Part shown: positions 32,271-43,118 of the stretch, piece after piece
Numbering within the stretch: the stretch's first letter is position 1
How the letters are laid out: each line of letters begins with the position of its first letter
DNA from: Inia geoffrensis
Taxonomy: Eukaryota > Chordata > Mammalia > Artiodactyla > Iniidae
Direction: 5' to 3'
Assembly (NCBI GenBank): GCA_036417435.1
Contig: CM070899.1
Location: 156,369,494-156,433,493, forward strand
Length of the DNA stretch: 64,000 bases
The notes under the pieces: model-generated
Database searches by the model: none
Told to the model about the DNA's origin: nothing
Seen by the model: only the letters and a program-made list of their open reading frames with translations
Translations under genes and position numbers: made by a program

Positions 32271-32775
32271 CACACCTATTAACATGTGAATGTTCTCAGC
32301 CTTCCCCCTTCCTGCTACTTCCCCCTGTCCCAACTTAATAAAGATAATATTGTCTTTGTCTTTCCAATTTCACCCATTCCCCCTCTTATAATTTCTGCCT
32401 TTCTTGTCTGACTCTCTGGGTGTCTGTGATTTAGAATCAGGAGAATGGTTAGAGATGGAGAACCAGAAAAACAGGCAGAAAAGGGGAAGAAAAAAGAGAG
32501 ACCAGAGCCTATCCCAGTGGTGACGGGTTTTCAGTGCATTCTGTGCAGAAGTGGAGGGTGAGGCTGGGATAAGAAACTGTAGAACTGCAGAGGGTATATG
32601 AAAATAGAGAGGGGACAAAAGGGAATTTTAAGGAGTTTATTTCAAATGCAAGTAATGAACAGAACTATTTTAAAATTTCTTTTGACTACTGGCTTGCCTT
32701 TCTTTGAATGTGCCTTTGCCTGAAAATCGGGTTACACAGGGTCTCTGAGTTTATTTGGGTAAAATACGCAAACGC
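32271..32775. other. Unassigned sequence
   Basis: Nothing recognised. Purine-rich around 32455-32515. Confidence 0.35.
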
Positions 32776-32779
32776 CTCT

Positions 32780-32845
32780 TCAGTATGTGAGACATAGTGG
32801 GTACTCAATAAATGATAAATGCTATAACGATCATAATTACTTCTG
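32780..32845 (+). mobile_element. MIR 3' fragment
   Basis: GAGACATAGTGGGTACTCAA followed by TAAATGATAAATGCTATAAC is the 3' end of a MIR. Confidence 0.6.
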
Positions 32846-33330
32846 GCTGCCACTTCCCTTTTTCTTAGGCTAAATATGATGGTTCTATGTTCAGGTACTT
32901 CTTGCCTCCATTTTTCCCCAAGAGATATTACTTTTGCAAGACCTAAAGTAAAAATCTGGGGCACTGCTGCAAGACATTAAGTTCAGGTATGGCATAAAGG
33001 AGTAATTCCACTTCCCCCCTTCTCCATGCATCATTTAAGGCCATAGAACCTGAGGGAACTGTCAAAAATACAAGCAGCGCTAGCGGGGAGAAAAATTCAC
33101 AGGCATAGATTTCTGGAACTGCAGAACCACACCATTCTTGTTCTCATTGTCATGGGTATATGAATTTCCAAGGTCCCTGATCTCATATTTTTCTGTATTT
33201 TTTTTTTCGAGTGGGACCGTCCCTTTTATTTTTCTACTTTGACCATGATATTTCTAGTCATCTTGGGACCATGTAAGGTAGACTTGAAAATCTCCCAGAG
33301 GTAAGAATTTTCTCTCAATTTACAAATGAA
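32846..33330. other. Unassigned sequence
   Basis: Nothing recognised beyond a short poly-T at about 33198-33207. Confidence 0.35.
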
Positions 33331-33334
33331 CATT

Positions 33335-33540
33335 TTAGTAAGAGTTTCTAATTTTATTTTCAATTTATCACCATATGAAATTATTTTATATAAGTATTTA
33401 TTCTCTCATTTATTTCCTTTTTTCAGCTAGAATGTAAGCCCCGTGAGGTTTCGGTCTTTGTCTGTTTTGTTTACCATGGAATTGCCAGCATTTAGAAAAA
33501 TATCTGGTGCAATTGATATTTATTGAGAGACTAATGGATT
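33335..33540 (+). mobile_element. L2 3' end
   Basis: Sense L2 tail: CACCATATGAAATTATTTTA, CAGCTAGAATGTAAGCCCCG, TGAGGTTTCGGTCTTTGTCT, GTTTACCATGGAATTGCCAG and the degraded GATATTTATTGAGAGACTAA. Confidence 0.85.
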
Positions 33541-34555
33541 TTTCTTCTGAAAAAAAATTTTTTTTTTACATGGGAGACTTCTGGTACTATAAGTATTGTC
33601 AGAACATAATGGGCTAGGTATCTCCTGAACTTCATAAATTTGGGAAACAGGGAAATAAGAGTCAAGCATTAAAGTCAGTTCACAATAGACCAGAGCAAAA
33701 GGTGCAAAGTCATCTTAAAAAGACACTGTTTTCAGGGCTCACAAGATTTGATATAACATGACTGAATGTACTAATATAGATTATAAATATGTCAGAAAAG
33801 AAATTGGACAGTGGTGGAAATGAACATTAAAAGATAGTGGAGAGGTGAACTTGAGCCATTTCCTCCTAAATAAGGGGGAGAAGCAATCCTGGTCATTGAA
33901 CTTGAGTGTGGCATTCCCACCAAAGGGCTCTCCCTATTGTGAGAAATAGTCCTCAGGTTACCCCAACTGGATGCTGTGGAGGCCTTCACTCACTCACCCA
34001 ATCTCAAGTTCCTGTTCACTGTGCCACCTTCTGATGGACCTGAACTTCCCACCCAGGTTTGCTTTCTGAAAGAAAGTGTGCTGGTCATAATTACCAGAGG
34101 TCTCTGGGCCCTACAACTGTTATACTTCTCTTTGTAACATAACTAATTGGAATTCTGGTGTTATACATCATTCTCATCATGTTGATTAATGGGAGTCCAG
34201 CCTTGAGAGTCAGACCTATTCTCCACAAACTGGTAGTTATTGTTCTGAGCCTGCACAGCCAAGTGTCAGGCCTACATTTTGGGTTATTTACTATAATGAA
34301 TGTCCCCCTGTGAAAGCTCTGAAGACACAGCCACCACCATCTCTTAGTGATACCATGGTTTTGCCATGGGTCACTCCCCTTTAATCCAAACATATTTAGG
34401 AAGAACTGAAATGGTCTTTGTAACAAACATGTGGCATGAACACTGCCTGTCTGGAAAACCACATCCTTATTCTAATGAGGTCAGTATTGCTCCAGCCATT
34501 TCTAATCTTTTCTTTGAGAATGACCTTCAAGGCCACCTGTGATAATCTGTCTTTG
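33541..34555. other. Unassigned sequence
   Basis: About 1 kb with nothing recognised. The 123-codon minus frame at 34091-34462 has no domain and no promoter or splice context. Confidence 0.35.
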
Positions 34556-34559
34556 TATT

Positions 34560-34690
34560 GAATATTTCATTTAAGTTCAATCACTGGGCCGTGACTTGTG
34601 CTAGGTTGAGTGCTAGTTACTGAGGGCTATGATACAAAGCAAGAGCCCCTCAGAGACATTGGGCCCAATGCCTACAATGAGAGCTCCCAT
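34560..34690 (-). mobile_element. L2/MIR3-like fragment
   Basis: GTGCTAGGTTGAGTGCTAGT, ACTGAGGGCTATGATACAAA and CAAGAGCCCCTCAGAG match the common tail 'tgctaggcactggggatacaa ... ccctcatgga' in reverse complement. Confidence 0.45.
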
Positions 34691-35185
34691 CTTGGTTAAC
34701 TACCAACTCACCTGACTTGATTTCAAATGATACTTGATTGATTCCAGAAGTTAAATCTGCAACCAAAGATCAAAATTTTTTCGCCATTTAAGACATTTTA
34801 GTAAATCTACCTCAGTCTCAAAGGGCAATTTCCCTCTAATAAATTTATTTTTCCATAGTGGCAGCATCATTAAAATAGGTTTTATAGCTTATCTTCATGT
34901 AGTAATACTTTGGAGGGACATAATAATTCAGATATATAACTCTGGGTTCTTTGTTGAAGACAAAGCTTTCCTCAAAAACCCTGTATGTATCTTCATTCTT
35001 AACTCAGTTGTTGGACAGTTTTACTATGAACATTAGCATTTTCCATTCCTAAGCATATTCTAGTTTTGCTTGCACAGGTGAAAAGAGGTTGTTTTATATT
35101 CTTAATCCTGCTTTTAATATTCAAAAGTCATTTTAAAGTTTCTGAAGGGTGGTCATGGAGATAATACTTTTGAGAAGAATTTACC
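34691..35185. other. Unassigned sequence
   Basis: AT-rich, nothing recognised. Confidence 0.35.
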
Positions 35186-35186
35186 C

Positions 35187-35270
35187 AGCGGTTCTTAACC
35201 CTGGCTGTGCATTAAAATCACCTGGAGATGCTTTGAAACTACCTGGATAATTAAGTCAAAATCGCTGGTG
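35187..35270 (+). mobile_element. MER5-like hAT fragment
   Basis: Begins CCCAGCGGTTCTTAACCCTG then GCATTAAAATCACCTGGAGA, the start of a MER5/Charlie-type element. The second half is lost. Confidence 0.65.
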
Positions 35271-35274
35271 GTAA

Positions 35275-35435
35275 TATCCTCATACCATATCAACCTTATG
35301 AAGTTGGTGTATTATTCCTATTTTTTTTCAGATACTGAATCTCGGAGAGGTTAAGTAAATTGCCAAGTTCACACTCAGATCTCTACTATTGCAACTCCAT
35401 GTTCTCTGCACAATGTTGCCTCTTTCAATTCTTAA
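35275..35435 (-). mobile_element. MIR SINE
   Basis: Reverse-complement MIR: AACCTTATGAAGTTGGTGTA, TTATTCCTATTTTTTTTCAG, CTCGGAGAGGTTAAGTAAAT, TGCCAAGTTCACACTCAGA. Confidence 0.82.
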
Positions 35436-36220
35436 TAGAGCAGTTTGACAGGGTAAAGTGCACATTTCCAGTGATTTTGAGGGGGCAGTAGAAAGATAAA
35501 TTAGTAACCACCCATTGTTTGTAAGGTGACTCTTTAGATTGCTCCTTGCTAGGAAAAAGCATTGAGAGTTTTTGTGGTGAATGATGGATTATTATTGATG
35601 AGCATAGAGAGGGGTGCCACGTAGAATGCTGGGTTAGTAAAGCTTTAGTTTCAGTTCAGGTGAATCGTATCAGGAAAATATGAGTTTGTTTGTTAGTACG
35701 TCCAATAAAACGGCTGGGATGTAAAGAAATTTGATGTCGAATACTGCAGCTGCAAAAACAGAGGATTCAAATCCTGAAGAGGCACTTTTCTGCTGAGTCC
35801 TGATGCCTCTGATCCATTTTGGAGCAAGATGTCCCAGGTCTCCTGAGGACATGGACAGGCTCCTGGGCTCTGTGAGTGGGAATTTCAGGTGGGAAGTAGC
35901 AAGAATTCTGGATAGAGTCAGGTTGGAAATAGTCATCTGTGATGTAGTGAGAGGTGGAATGCATCTCCAGGTGTGCAGGGATGTTCCTTTAAAAGACAAA
36001 TTTTGCCGTAAATGGCATCTCATTTATTATAATTTTAAAATAGAATTTATTTTGATAAATACTGATAGCAATTTTTTTAAATAAAAAGACCATATCAATT
36101 ATATGCTCTGCTTAACCTTGACTAACTGTCTGGGTTAGAGTACCATGTTTGTAGGTATAACATTTCCTGATAAAATAGTGAGCACCAAGGAAGCAGATCT
36201 CATTCATTCATTTAAAAATG
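35436..36220. other. Unassigned, no gene seen
   Basis: The minus frames at 35670-36023 (117 codons) and 35767-35964, and the plus frame at 35803-36084, overlap one another and carry no recognisable motif. No promoter, acceptor or polyadenylation pattern supports a gene. Confidence 0.4.
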
Positions 36221-37030
36221 TGTTGTAGGAGAGGCAAACATCTACCTCTACCCATATTAGGTTTTCAGCTTAGATTCCTTTTTTAAAAAAAGGCAGATTA
36301 ATAAGAGAAAAACTGTTTATTAACTCATGCAACATACATGGGAGAAAACTGAATGAAGAGTAACTCAAAATAGTGGCTTAGAACTCTGGCTTATGGAGCA
36401 TCTTCAACAAAGAACAATGAGTTTAAAGAGAAATGACAGGACTAAGGAAAGAAGTTTTAGGCTTCAAAGGGCAGCAAACTGTGGAAGGTAATATATGGGA
36501 GGATACTAGTGCAGTTAGGTTTCTTTGCAGATTCTCCTGGTGCTGTCAAGAGTCTGGCTTCAGTAAAAGTAGAATTTTTATCCAGCCTTTAGGCAGAAAA
36601 AGAGGAGGTTAGAGAGAGCTTTTCATAAGTTTACTGCTTCTTTCTTTCTTTATTTTTGGCTGTGCTGGGTCTTGGTAGATGCGTGTGGGTTTTTCTCCAG
36701 TGGCAGCATTGCGGTGTGCGGGCTTCTCACTGCCGTGGCCTCTCGCGTTGCGGAGCACGGGCTCTAGGCACGCGGGCCTCAGCAGTTGTGGCTCGCGGGC
36801 TCTAGAGCGCAGGCTCAGTAGCTGTGGCGCACGGGCCCAGCCACTCCGCAGCATGTGGGATCTTCCCGGACCAGGGCTTGAACCTGCGTCCCCTGCGTTG
36901 GCAGGCAGGTTCTTAACCACTGCGCCACGCGGGAAGCCCAGTTTACTGCTTCTTAATATGTTTACTGCCAGCTTAAAATAATTTTTATGTCAAAGAGACG
37001 TATTTTGGGGTGACATATTCTGGTTTCCTT
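36221..37030 (-). mobile_element. ERV-type LTR, family copy 2 of 4, split by SINE
   Basis: Starts TGTTGTAGGAGAGGCAAACA, then ACCTCTACCCATATTAGGTT, AGATTAATAAGAGAAAAACT, TACATGGGAGAAAACTGAAT, a closing TTTTGGGGTGACATATTCTG. Aligns with copies 1, 3 and 4. On minus an AATAAA (complement of TTTATT in CTGTTTATTAAC) lies downstream of the TATA-like area. A CHR SINE is nested at 36643-36939. No internal retroviral genes are attached. Confidence 0.65.
36643..36939 (-). mobile_element. CHR SINE (long form) nested in ERV LTR
   Basis: Minus strand, TTATTTTTGGCTGTGCTGGG start, an elongated middle with repeated 'gttgtggctcgcgggctct' and 'gctgtggcgcacggg'-like units, GCATGTGGGATCTTCCCGG, ending CGCCACGCGGGAAGCCC. 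Perfect 15-bp target duplication AGTTTACTGCTTCTT at 36628-36642 and 36940-36954. Confidence 0.97.
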
Positions 37031-37150
37031 TAGTGTTTTGAGTGTCTGCTCTGATCCTACATTGTGCTAGGTGATGGGAAACAGTATTCCAATGACCTGG
37101 TCCTTATGCTTATAAACCAGTGAGGGAGACAGACAAATGACCAGTACGTG
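37031..37150 (-). mobile_element. L2/MIR3-like fragment
   Basis: CATTGTGCTAGGTGATGGGA, AACAGTATTCCAATGACCTG and CAGTGAGGGAGACAGACAAA follow the usual order of the L2-type reverse-complement tail. Confidence 0.55.
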
Positions 37151-37675
37151 GGCAGGAGGGACTGGTGGGAAGGAGAATGGATCAAGTATAGGTGCAAGTG
37201 CTGGTGACTTTGGCAGCAGGAAGTTGAGGGAAGATGAGTTTCATTTTCTCTGATGGAGGAGGTGAGATGAGGCTAGTTGTCAAATGTCGTGGCAGGGTAG
37301 AAGGTCAGAGAAAGAACAAGGTTTGAAAGAGCAGCTATGTAGAAGAAAGATAGGACAAAGGGAGGCATAACTTGACTTTCAACAATTTGTTTTCTCCTAG
37401 TGTTTTTGAGCCGGTAAAGATAAATAAAAGGAATTGAATTCTCTTTATTTTACCAAGAAATCCACAATAACATTTACATCTGCTTCTGGAACTCTGTCCC
37501 TTGAAACCAAGGTCAAACTGAGAACATTGTACAATGTCTCATAAAAGCAAATGCTCTCAAATAACAGACATTGTATCACCTAAAGGCTTTTGGGTATAAG
37601 AACAGGACTGTCTTTTGGGGACACTTTAGTTCTTTAACAAAAAAAAAGGGAAATCAAACCTTTCACATAGATGAT
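37151..37675. other. Unassigned sequence
   Basis: Nothing recognised. Purine-rich from 37155 to 37370. Confidence 0.35.
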
Positions 37676-37679
37676 GCAC

Positions 37680-37840
37680 CTAATGAGTACCAGGTGCTCT
37701 CATCATTAACAGCTGCTTTCTGAGACAGGTGTTACTATCTTCCCCTTTTACAGATGAGGAAACAGAGGCATAGGAGATTTACTCAAGACCAATTATTTTT
37801 TAAGGGACAGATCCAGGGTCTGAACTAAGTTCAAAATCTT
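37680..37840 (-). mobile_element. MIR SINE
   Basis: Reverse-complement MIR: AGTACCAGGTGCTCTCATCA, AGGTGTTACTATCTTCCCCT, TTTACAGATGAGGAAACAGA, GGCATAGGAGATTTACTCAA. Confidence 0.9.
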
Positions 37841-37972
37841 TCCGTGATAAAATATCCATTCAGTGCATTTGATGTGGGGGGTGAGGGGAAATCCCTGGTT
37901 TCTATCCTTGTTCTCTCCATCCTGTAAACGTTTTCCTGTAGGTTTAATGAGACATTTTATGATTATATTTCT

Positions 37973-38328
37973 TTTTTTAAAAATTTATTTATTTTATTTA
38001 TTTATTTTTGGCTGCGTTGGGTCTTTGCTGCTGTGTGCGGGCCCTCTCGAGTTGTGGTGAGTGGGGTCCACTCCCCGCTGCGGCACACAGACCTCTCATC
38101 GCAGTGGCTTCTCTTGTTGTGGAGCACGGGCTCTAGGTGCAGGGGCTTCAGTAGTTGTGGCACATGGGCTCAGCAGTTGTGGCTGGCGGGCTCCAGAGCG
38201 CAGGCTCAGCAGTTGCGGCGCACGGGCCCAGCCGCTCTGGAACGTGGGATCTTCCCAGACCAGGGCTCGAACCTTTGTCCCCTGCATTGGCAGGCAGACT
38301 CCCAACCACTGCGCCCCCAGGGAAGCCC
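37973..38328 (-). mobile_element. CHR SINE (long CHR-1-like), full length
   Basis: Minus strand, (TTTA)n-rich tail, GGCTGCGTTGGGTCTTTGCT, repeated 'agttgtggcacatgggctc'-like units, AACGTGGGATCTTCCCAGAC, ending CCCCCAGGGAAGCCC. Perfect target duplication TATGATTATATTTCT at 37958-37972 and 38329-38343. Confidence 0.97.
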
Positions 38329-38429
38329 TATGATTATATTTCTCAACAGTTGATTAAGCATGGGTAGATCTGAATATGTTGACGTAAGCTGTTTAAGTCT
38401 TAAAAGATTTTCTTGGGAAATATCTCTTC

Positions 38430-38808
38430 AACTAAAAAAAAAAAAGATGAAAAAAATGATATTGGGACAATTGGCTATCCATATGGAAGACAATCAAATT
38501 AGACCTCTAACTTGTGCCATACATCAATACAAATTCCAGAAGAACTCAAGTGTTAAATGAATAAAGCCACACGCTAAAAGTTATAGAAGAAAATGAAGGA
38601 TTATTTATAACCTGGGGATGGAAAGGCCTTCCCACACAAGATGCAAATTCAGAAGCTGTGAAAGAAAAGATTGATAGACTTGATTACATGTATGAGGAGG
38701 TAATTACAGCATTGTTTATAATGGTGAAAAATTAGGAACAATCTAAAGATTCCTTAATAAGGAACTATTTAAATACATTATGGAACATTTACATTATGGA
38801 GGAGTAAT
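38430..38808 (+). mobile_element. Old L1/HAL1 ORF2 3' part, first half (split by MIR)
   Basis: Sense L1-like: CAATTGGCTATCCATATGGA, TTAGACCTCTAACTTGTGCC, TATTTATAACCTGGGGATGG, TGAAAGAAAAGATTGATAGA and GTAATGCAGCC. The sequence breaks exactly at 'gcagcc' and resumes at 39071 with TTAAAAAAAATGAGGTGGGC. Confidence 0.75.
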
Positions 38809-39070
38809 GCAGCCTAGCAGTTAAATGCATGACATTCTGATGCCAGACTGCCTGAGATTGAATCTCATCTCCACCACTTAACTCGCTATGTGTCACTGGG
38901 AAAATTACCTCCCTCCCTCAATTTCCTCATCTATAAATTAAGCATAAGGATTTCCTTTATCTCATAGAGTTATTGTGAGGATTAAACGAATTAATAATGT
39001 AAAGCACTTTGAACAGATCCTTACACATAGTTACCTCTACCTAAGTACTAGCTACTTTATCACAGAGCAC
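38809..39070 (+). mobile_element. MIR SINE nested in old L1, nearly full length
   Basis: Plus MIR: TAGCAGTTAAATGCATGACA, CAGACTGCCTGAGATTGAAT, CACTTAACTCGCTATGTGTC, TCAATTTCCTCATCTATAAA, TTGTGAGGATTAAACGAATT, and a 3' end through 'agtactagctactttat'. It sits inside the L1 at a point where the two L1 halves join without gap. Confidence 0.9.
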
Positions 39071-39358
39071 TTAAAAAAAATGAGGTGGGCCAATGTGCAA
39101 TGATTCAGTATCATCTCAAACTATTATGAAGAAAGCAGGACAATGTAAAGAGTGTGGTTTCATTTCAATAAAAATATGTTCATACTTACATATGTGTGGA
39201 TGAAAAGGAATAAAGAGAGAGACTATGGAATAAGACGACTCACCAAATTATGAATCGTTGTTATGTCCAGGGAGGGCAGTAGGAGGGTTTGCAAAGGAAC
39301 AGTCACATTTTATGCTTCGTAATTTCATATCACTTCAGTCTTTTACAAAGAGAATGAG
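39071..39358 (+). mobile_element. Old L1 3' UTR, second half (split by MIR)
   Basis: Continues the L1: TTAAAAAAAATGAGGTGGGC, CAGGACAATGTAAAGAGTGT, GGTTTCATTTCAATAAAAAT and CAGGGAGGGCAGTAGGAGGG. Confidence 0.65.
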
Positions 39359-39377
39359 GTTACACACTTTGTGTTAA

Positions 39378-39426
39378 GGGAAAAAGGAAGAAGGGAAAAA
39401 GGAAGAAGGGAGGGAGGGAGGGAAGA
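39378..39426 (+). repeat. Purine-rich simple repeat
   Basis: GGAAAAAGGAAGAAGG repeated twice, then (GGGA)n. One strand is entirely purine. Confidence 0.9.
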
Positions 39427-39929
39427 TGTCTTTTAACTCTCTCTGCTGTCAATATAGGGTAAAACTGATAGCATAAAAGCACAAACGCCCATGGCATGGG
39501 GCACTGCTCCCCTCTCCTGACACAACTCCTAGTCTTAGAAGTGAACCATGGAGCATAGGACCTGGATGGAGGAGGGAATAAACTAGAAACAGGTAGGGCA
39601 AAACCTGTGGTCCAAATAATCTTTATGACTAATAAAAAAATCAAATGTAGACAGCTCAAACATAAACCCAGGCATTAATTCATATGGAATATTGAGTTAC
39701 ATTTTGAATAAATCAATTCTTTTTCTAAGACCGTTAATGTTCTTCTTAAAACATCTTTCCAGATTTCTGCATGCTTTAAACAAGAAGAGGATCTTTCTCA
39801 TAAGTTTCTAGGCTAGTTACACAGAATAAGATGTGTTGTGTGTTTAGTCACTCTGATAGATTGTCTTGGTTAGTCATTTTCTTCATACCTGCATAGAAGA
39901 GACATAATTTAGAGACACAAACTCATTAG
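39427..39929. other. Unassigned sequence
   Basis: Nothing recognised. Confidence 0.35.
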
Positions 39930-40120
39930 ACAGAAAGAACCCAGGATTGGGAGGCAGGAAACCTGACTAGTTAGTCCTTTTCCCAATTACGACTGTTATT
40001 TGTGTGTTCTTGAGCAAATCACGAAGTTCTTTAGCTGTAAAATGCAAAGATTAGATGAGTTCTTCTATGATAAATTTGGTCTCTTCCAGTTTCAAAAATT
40101 CCAAGATTTGCCATGCATTT
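39930..40120 (+). mobile_element. MIR-like SINE
   Basis: CAGGATTGGGAGGCAGGAAA, TTCTTGAGCAAATCACGAAG, TTCTTTAGCTGTAAAATGCA and GATTAGATGAGTTCT in MIR order. Confidence 0.7.
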
Positions 40121-40889
40121 TTATTTTCAAAAACAAAAACAAAGCAGTCACTCTTCAGAATTATTGCAATGAGAAACCATCTGCTTCTTATCACGTTGTA
40201 TATTGGGCTTAATTAATAAAAGTATAGTATCAGTGTGGGAGGTGTTGGAGGTGATTATTTAGAAGACTTTTCTTTCCCCAGTGAATGGTCCTGGCACTCT
40301 TGTCAAATATTAATAGACATATGGATGTATTTCTGGACCCTCACTTCTACTCTACTGATCTATATGCCTATCCTGTACCAGTTCCACACTCTCTTGGTTA
40401 CTGTTGCTTTGCAAGTAAGTTTTGAAATTGAAATGTATGAGTTCTCCTACATTGTTCTTCTTTTTCAAAATTGTTCTGGCTATTCTGGGTTATTTGCAAT
40501 TCCATAAGAAATTTAGAAAGAGCTTGTTAATTTACCTAAAGAAGTCAGCTGGGATTCTGACAGGAATTGCTGTGATACTGGAGATCAATTTGGTACCAGT
40601 GTTATATGGGATGCCATTCCATTTCTTTGGATCTCATTTAATTTCCTTCAACAATGTTTTCTCATTTTAGAGTATAAGTTTTTCATTTCCTTTGTTAAAT
40701 TTACTCCTAAGTATTTCATTTTACTTGATGCTATTGTAAATAGAGCTGCTTTCTTAAATTTATTTTTGGATTGTTCATTGCAAGTGTACAGAAATACAAT
40801 TGATTTTTGTATATTGATCTGGTATCCTGCAACTTTTCTGAACACATTTATTAGTTATAGCAGGGTTTTTTTGATTCTCTAGGATTTTC

Positions 40890-40944
40890 ATTTTTTTTAA
40901 TTTTAAAAATTATATATGTTACAAATATTTCTTCCCAATTTGTT

Positions 40945-40999
<55 letters not shown>

Positions 41000-41118
41000 G
41001 TTTATCTTTTGGTCATGCCACACGGCATGTGGGATCTTAGTTCCCCAACCAGGGATCGAACCCATGCCCGCTCCATTGGAAATGCGGAGTCTTAACCACT
41101 GGACCGTCAGGAAAGTCC
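40890..41118 (-). mobile_element. CHR-related SINE with AT microsatellite in its tail
   Basis: Minus strand: an AT-rich tail side, (AT)n, TTTATCTTTTGGTCATGCCA, GGCATGTGGGATCTTAGTTC and GGACCGTCAGGAAAGTCC. Perfect target duplication CTCTAGGATTTTC at 40877-40889 and 41119-41131, which proves that the microsatellite lies inside the inserted unit. Confidence 0.95.
40947..40989 (+). repeat. (AT)n microsatellite
   Basis: An uninterrupted AT tract of about 20 units, inside the tail of the SINE at 40890-41118. Confidence 0.97.
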
Positions 41119-41403
41119 CTCTAGGATTTTCTATATATCATATTATGTCATAGGCAAAAAAAAATAGTTTTACTTCTCCTTTTCCAATCTAGATGCCCTT
41201 TCATTTCTTTTTTTTTTTCTTTAATAACACTTTCATTTTTTTTCTTGCTTAATTGCCCTGACTAGAGCCTCCAGTACAAATGTTGAATACAAATGGTATG
41301 AGCGGACATCTTTGTCTTGTTCCAGATCTTACAGGGAAAGCATTCAGTCTTTCACCACCAAGTATGAAGTTAGCTGTGGGTTTTTTACAGATGCCCTTCA
41401 TAC

Positions 41404-41509
41404 CTATTTCTTTTTTTCCCCTTCCTTCCTTCCCCCTTCCTTCCTTCCTTCCTTCCTTCCTTCCTTCCTTCCTTCCCTCTCCCTTCCTCCCTTCCTTTCT
41501 TTTTTTGGT
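41404..41509 (+). repeat. (CCTT)n pyrimidine tract
   Basis: CTTCC/CCTT repeats with interruptions over about 100 bases, lying exactly between the two overlapping L1 fragments. All but a few bases are pyrimidine. Confidence 0.95.
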
Positions 41510-42200
41510 GCTAATGTAAATGGTATTGTGTTTTTAATTTCAAATTCCAATTTTTCATTGTTGGTATACAGGAAAGCAATTGACATTCCCTCCAGCAATG
41601 TATTAGAATTCCAATTTCTAAACATTCCTCACCAAGATTTATTTCCTTGTATCCTATACTAGCCTTATATCCTATATCCTTGCTATCATTGCTTATTAGT
41701 TCCAAGAGTTTTTCATCAATTCTTTGGTAGTTTCTACACAATCATGTTATATGTGAACAAGGAGTTTTGTTTCTTCTTTCCAATCTGTAAATATTTTATC
41801 TCCTTTTCTTGTCTTTTTCTTTAGCTAGAACTTCCAGTATGATCTTGAATAAGAATGGTGATAGAAGACATCCTTGTCTTACTCCTGAATTTAGGGGAAA
41901 AGCATATAGTTTCTCACTAGAAAGAATATAGGTTTTCTGTAGATGTTCTTTATCAAATTGAGGAAGTCCCCCTCTGTTCCTCTTTTCCTCATTTTCTGAG
42001 AGTTTAAGAAAAGTTTTTATCATGAATGGGTGTTGGATTTTGTCCAATGCTTTTCTTGCATCTCTTGATAAAATCATATAACTTTTCTCCTCTAGCTTGT
42101 TGATGTGCATTAATTGATAAAATTTTGACTGTTGAACCACCCTGACATACTTGGATTAAATTCCACTTGGTCATAGCTTATAATTATTTTTATATGTAAC

Positions 42201-42858
42201 TGTTACTAAAAGTGGGGTCTGGCTGCTTGCTGCTCAAAAGCCAATAAAGAGGCAAGGTTGGTGGAAAGGAAAGTTTGCTTTATTTTGGATGCCGGCAGCT
42301 GGTGGGGCTTTAGGGGGAGGGCCGACTCCTGTCCAAAGGCCCACTCCCCCGCCCCCCTACTGACAATCAGTGAGCAAGAGCTTTTATAGGTGAAGGGAGG
42401 GGGCTACATGCAGAAACAGCACAGTCAGCTCTGACAGTCATCTTGAAATTGGTCCTGCGGTGGTCTCATCAGCATCGCCTTGATTGTTTTAAGTACAATT
42501 AATCATCAGTTCCAGGGTCGGTTTGTTCCCATTCTTTGAGGCCAGTTCTCGGAATTGTGGCAGCTTATGTCATGGCTACAGTCTGGTCATCATGTACTTA
42601 ACTTCTTCCACCTGTTGGGGGTTTCAGTATCTACAACTCACAACATATGGCTCAGAATATTATCTATAGCCCTTGAAGAGGAACTGAAGTTCCTTGACTA
42701 TGCTTAATGACTAAACTTTACTACTTAGTCTTGTTGGACTGTTTTCTTTTGTTTCTACATTTTCTAACTTCTCTGATTAAACTTATTCTTTGGCTACACA
42801 GACAAGAAGCAGGCTGAGGACATGGTGGGTAAGGACCATAGGGTCCTTCTCTGTTTCA
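42201..42858 (-). mobile_element. Solo ERV1-like LTR
   Basis: A 658-base insertion within the old L1, with TG...CA ends (TGTTACTAAAAG on plus and ...CTCTGTTTCA). Flanks TAAC and TTAC give a 4-bp target duplication with one mismatch, typical of gammaretrovirus-like (class I) ERVs. Read on minus it has CCTATAAAAGCTC (TATA box, near 42378-42392) about 100 bases upstream of AATAAA (plus TTTATT at 42281-42286), the proper R-region spacing. No coding retroviral sequence is attached, so the provirus was lost by LTR recombination. Confidence 0.85.
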
Positions 42859-43118
42859 TTACTAGATTCAATTTGCTATTATTTTTGCATCAATGTTTAT
42901 GAAAGATATCGGACTGCAGTTTTTCTTCCTTGTAATATCTTTGTCTAGTTTTGGTGTTAGGGTAATGCTGGCTGCACAGAGTTAGGATGTATTCCCTCCT
43001 CCTCTAGTTTCTGGAAGTGATTGTAGAGAAATGGTAACTTTTCTTCCTTAAATGTTCGGTAGTATTCGCCAGTGAAGCCATCTGGGCTGGTGCTTTCTAT
43101 TTTGGAAATTTAATTTTT

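Larger units (their letters stand above)
40262..41403 (-). mobile_element. Old L1 ORF2 fragment A, split by SINE
   Basis: Reverse-complement ORF2: CAGTGAATGGTCCTGGCACT, TTTGGATCTCATTTAATTTC, TTGATCTGGTATCCTGCAAC, and after the SINE TGCTTAATTGCCCTGACTAG, ATGGTATGAGCGGACATCTT and ACAGGGAAAGCATTCAGTCT. It covers the reverse transcriptase core and stops at the CCTT tract. The same ORF2 segment recurs in fragment B. Confidence 0.88.

Noticed and set aside
34091..34462. 123-codon minus frame as a possible gene
   Set aside because: No start context, splice signals, polyadenylation signal or familiar motif; length is within chance for 64 kb and six frames.
35670..36084. Overlapping 117-codon minus and 93-codon plus frames
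   Set aside because: Overlap in opposite strands without motifs or signals; probably chance.
41404..41625. 73-codon minus frame with ERKGGREREGRKEG repeats
   Set aside because: Product of the CCTT simple repeat.
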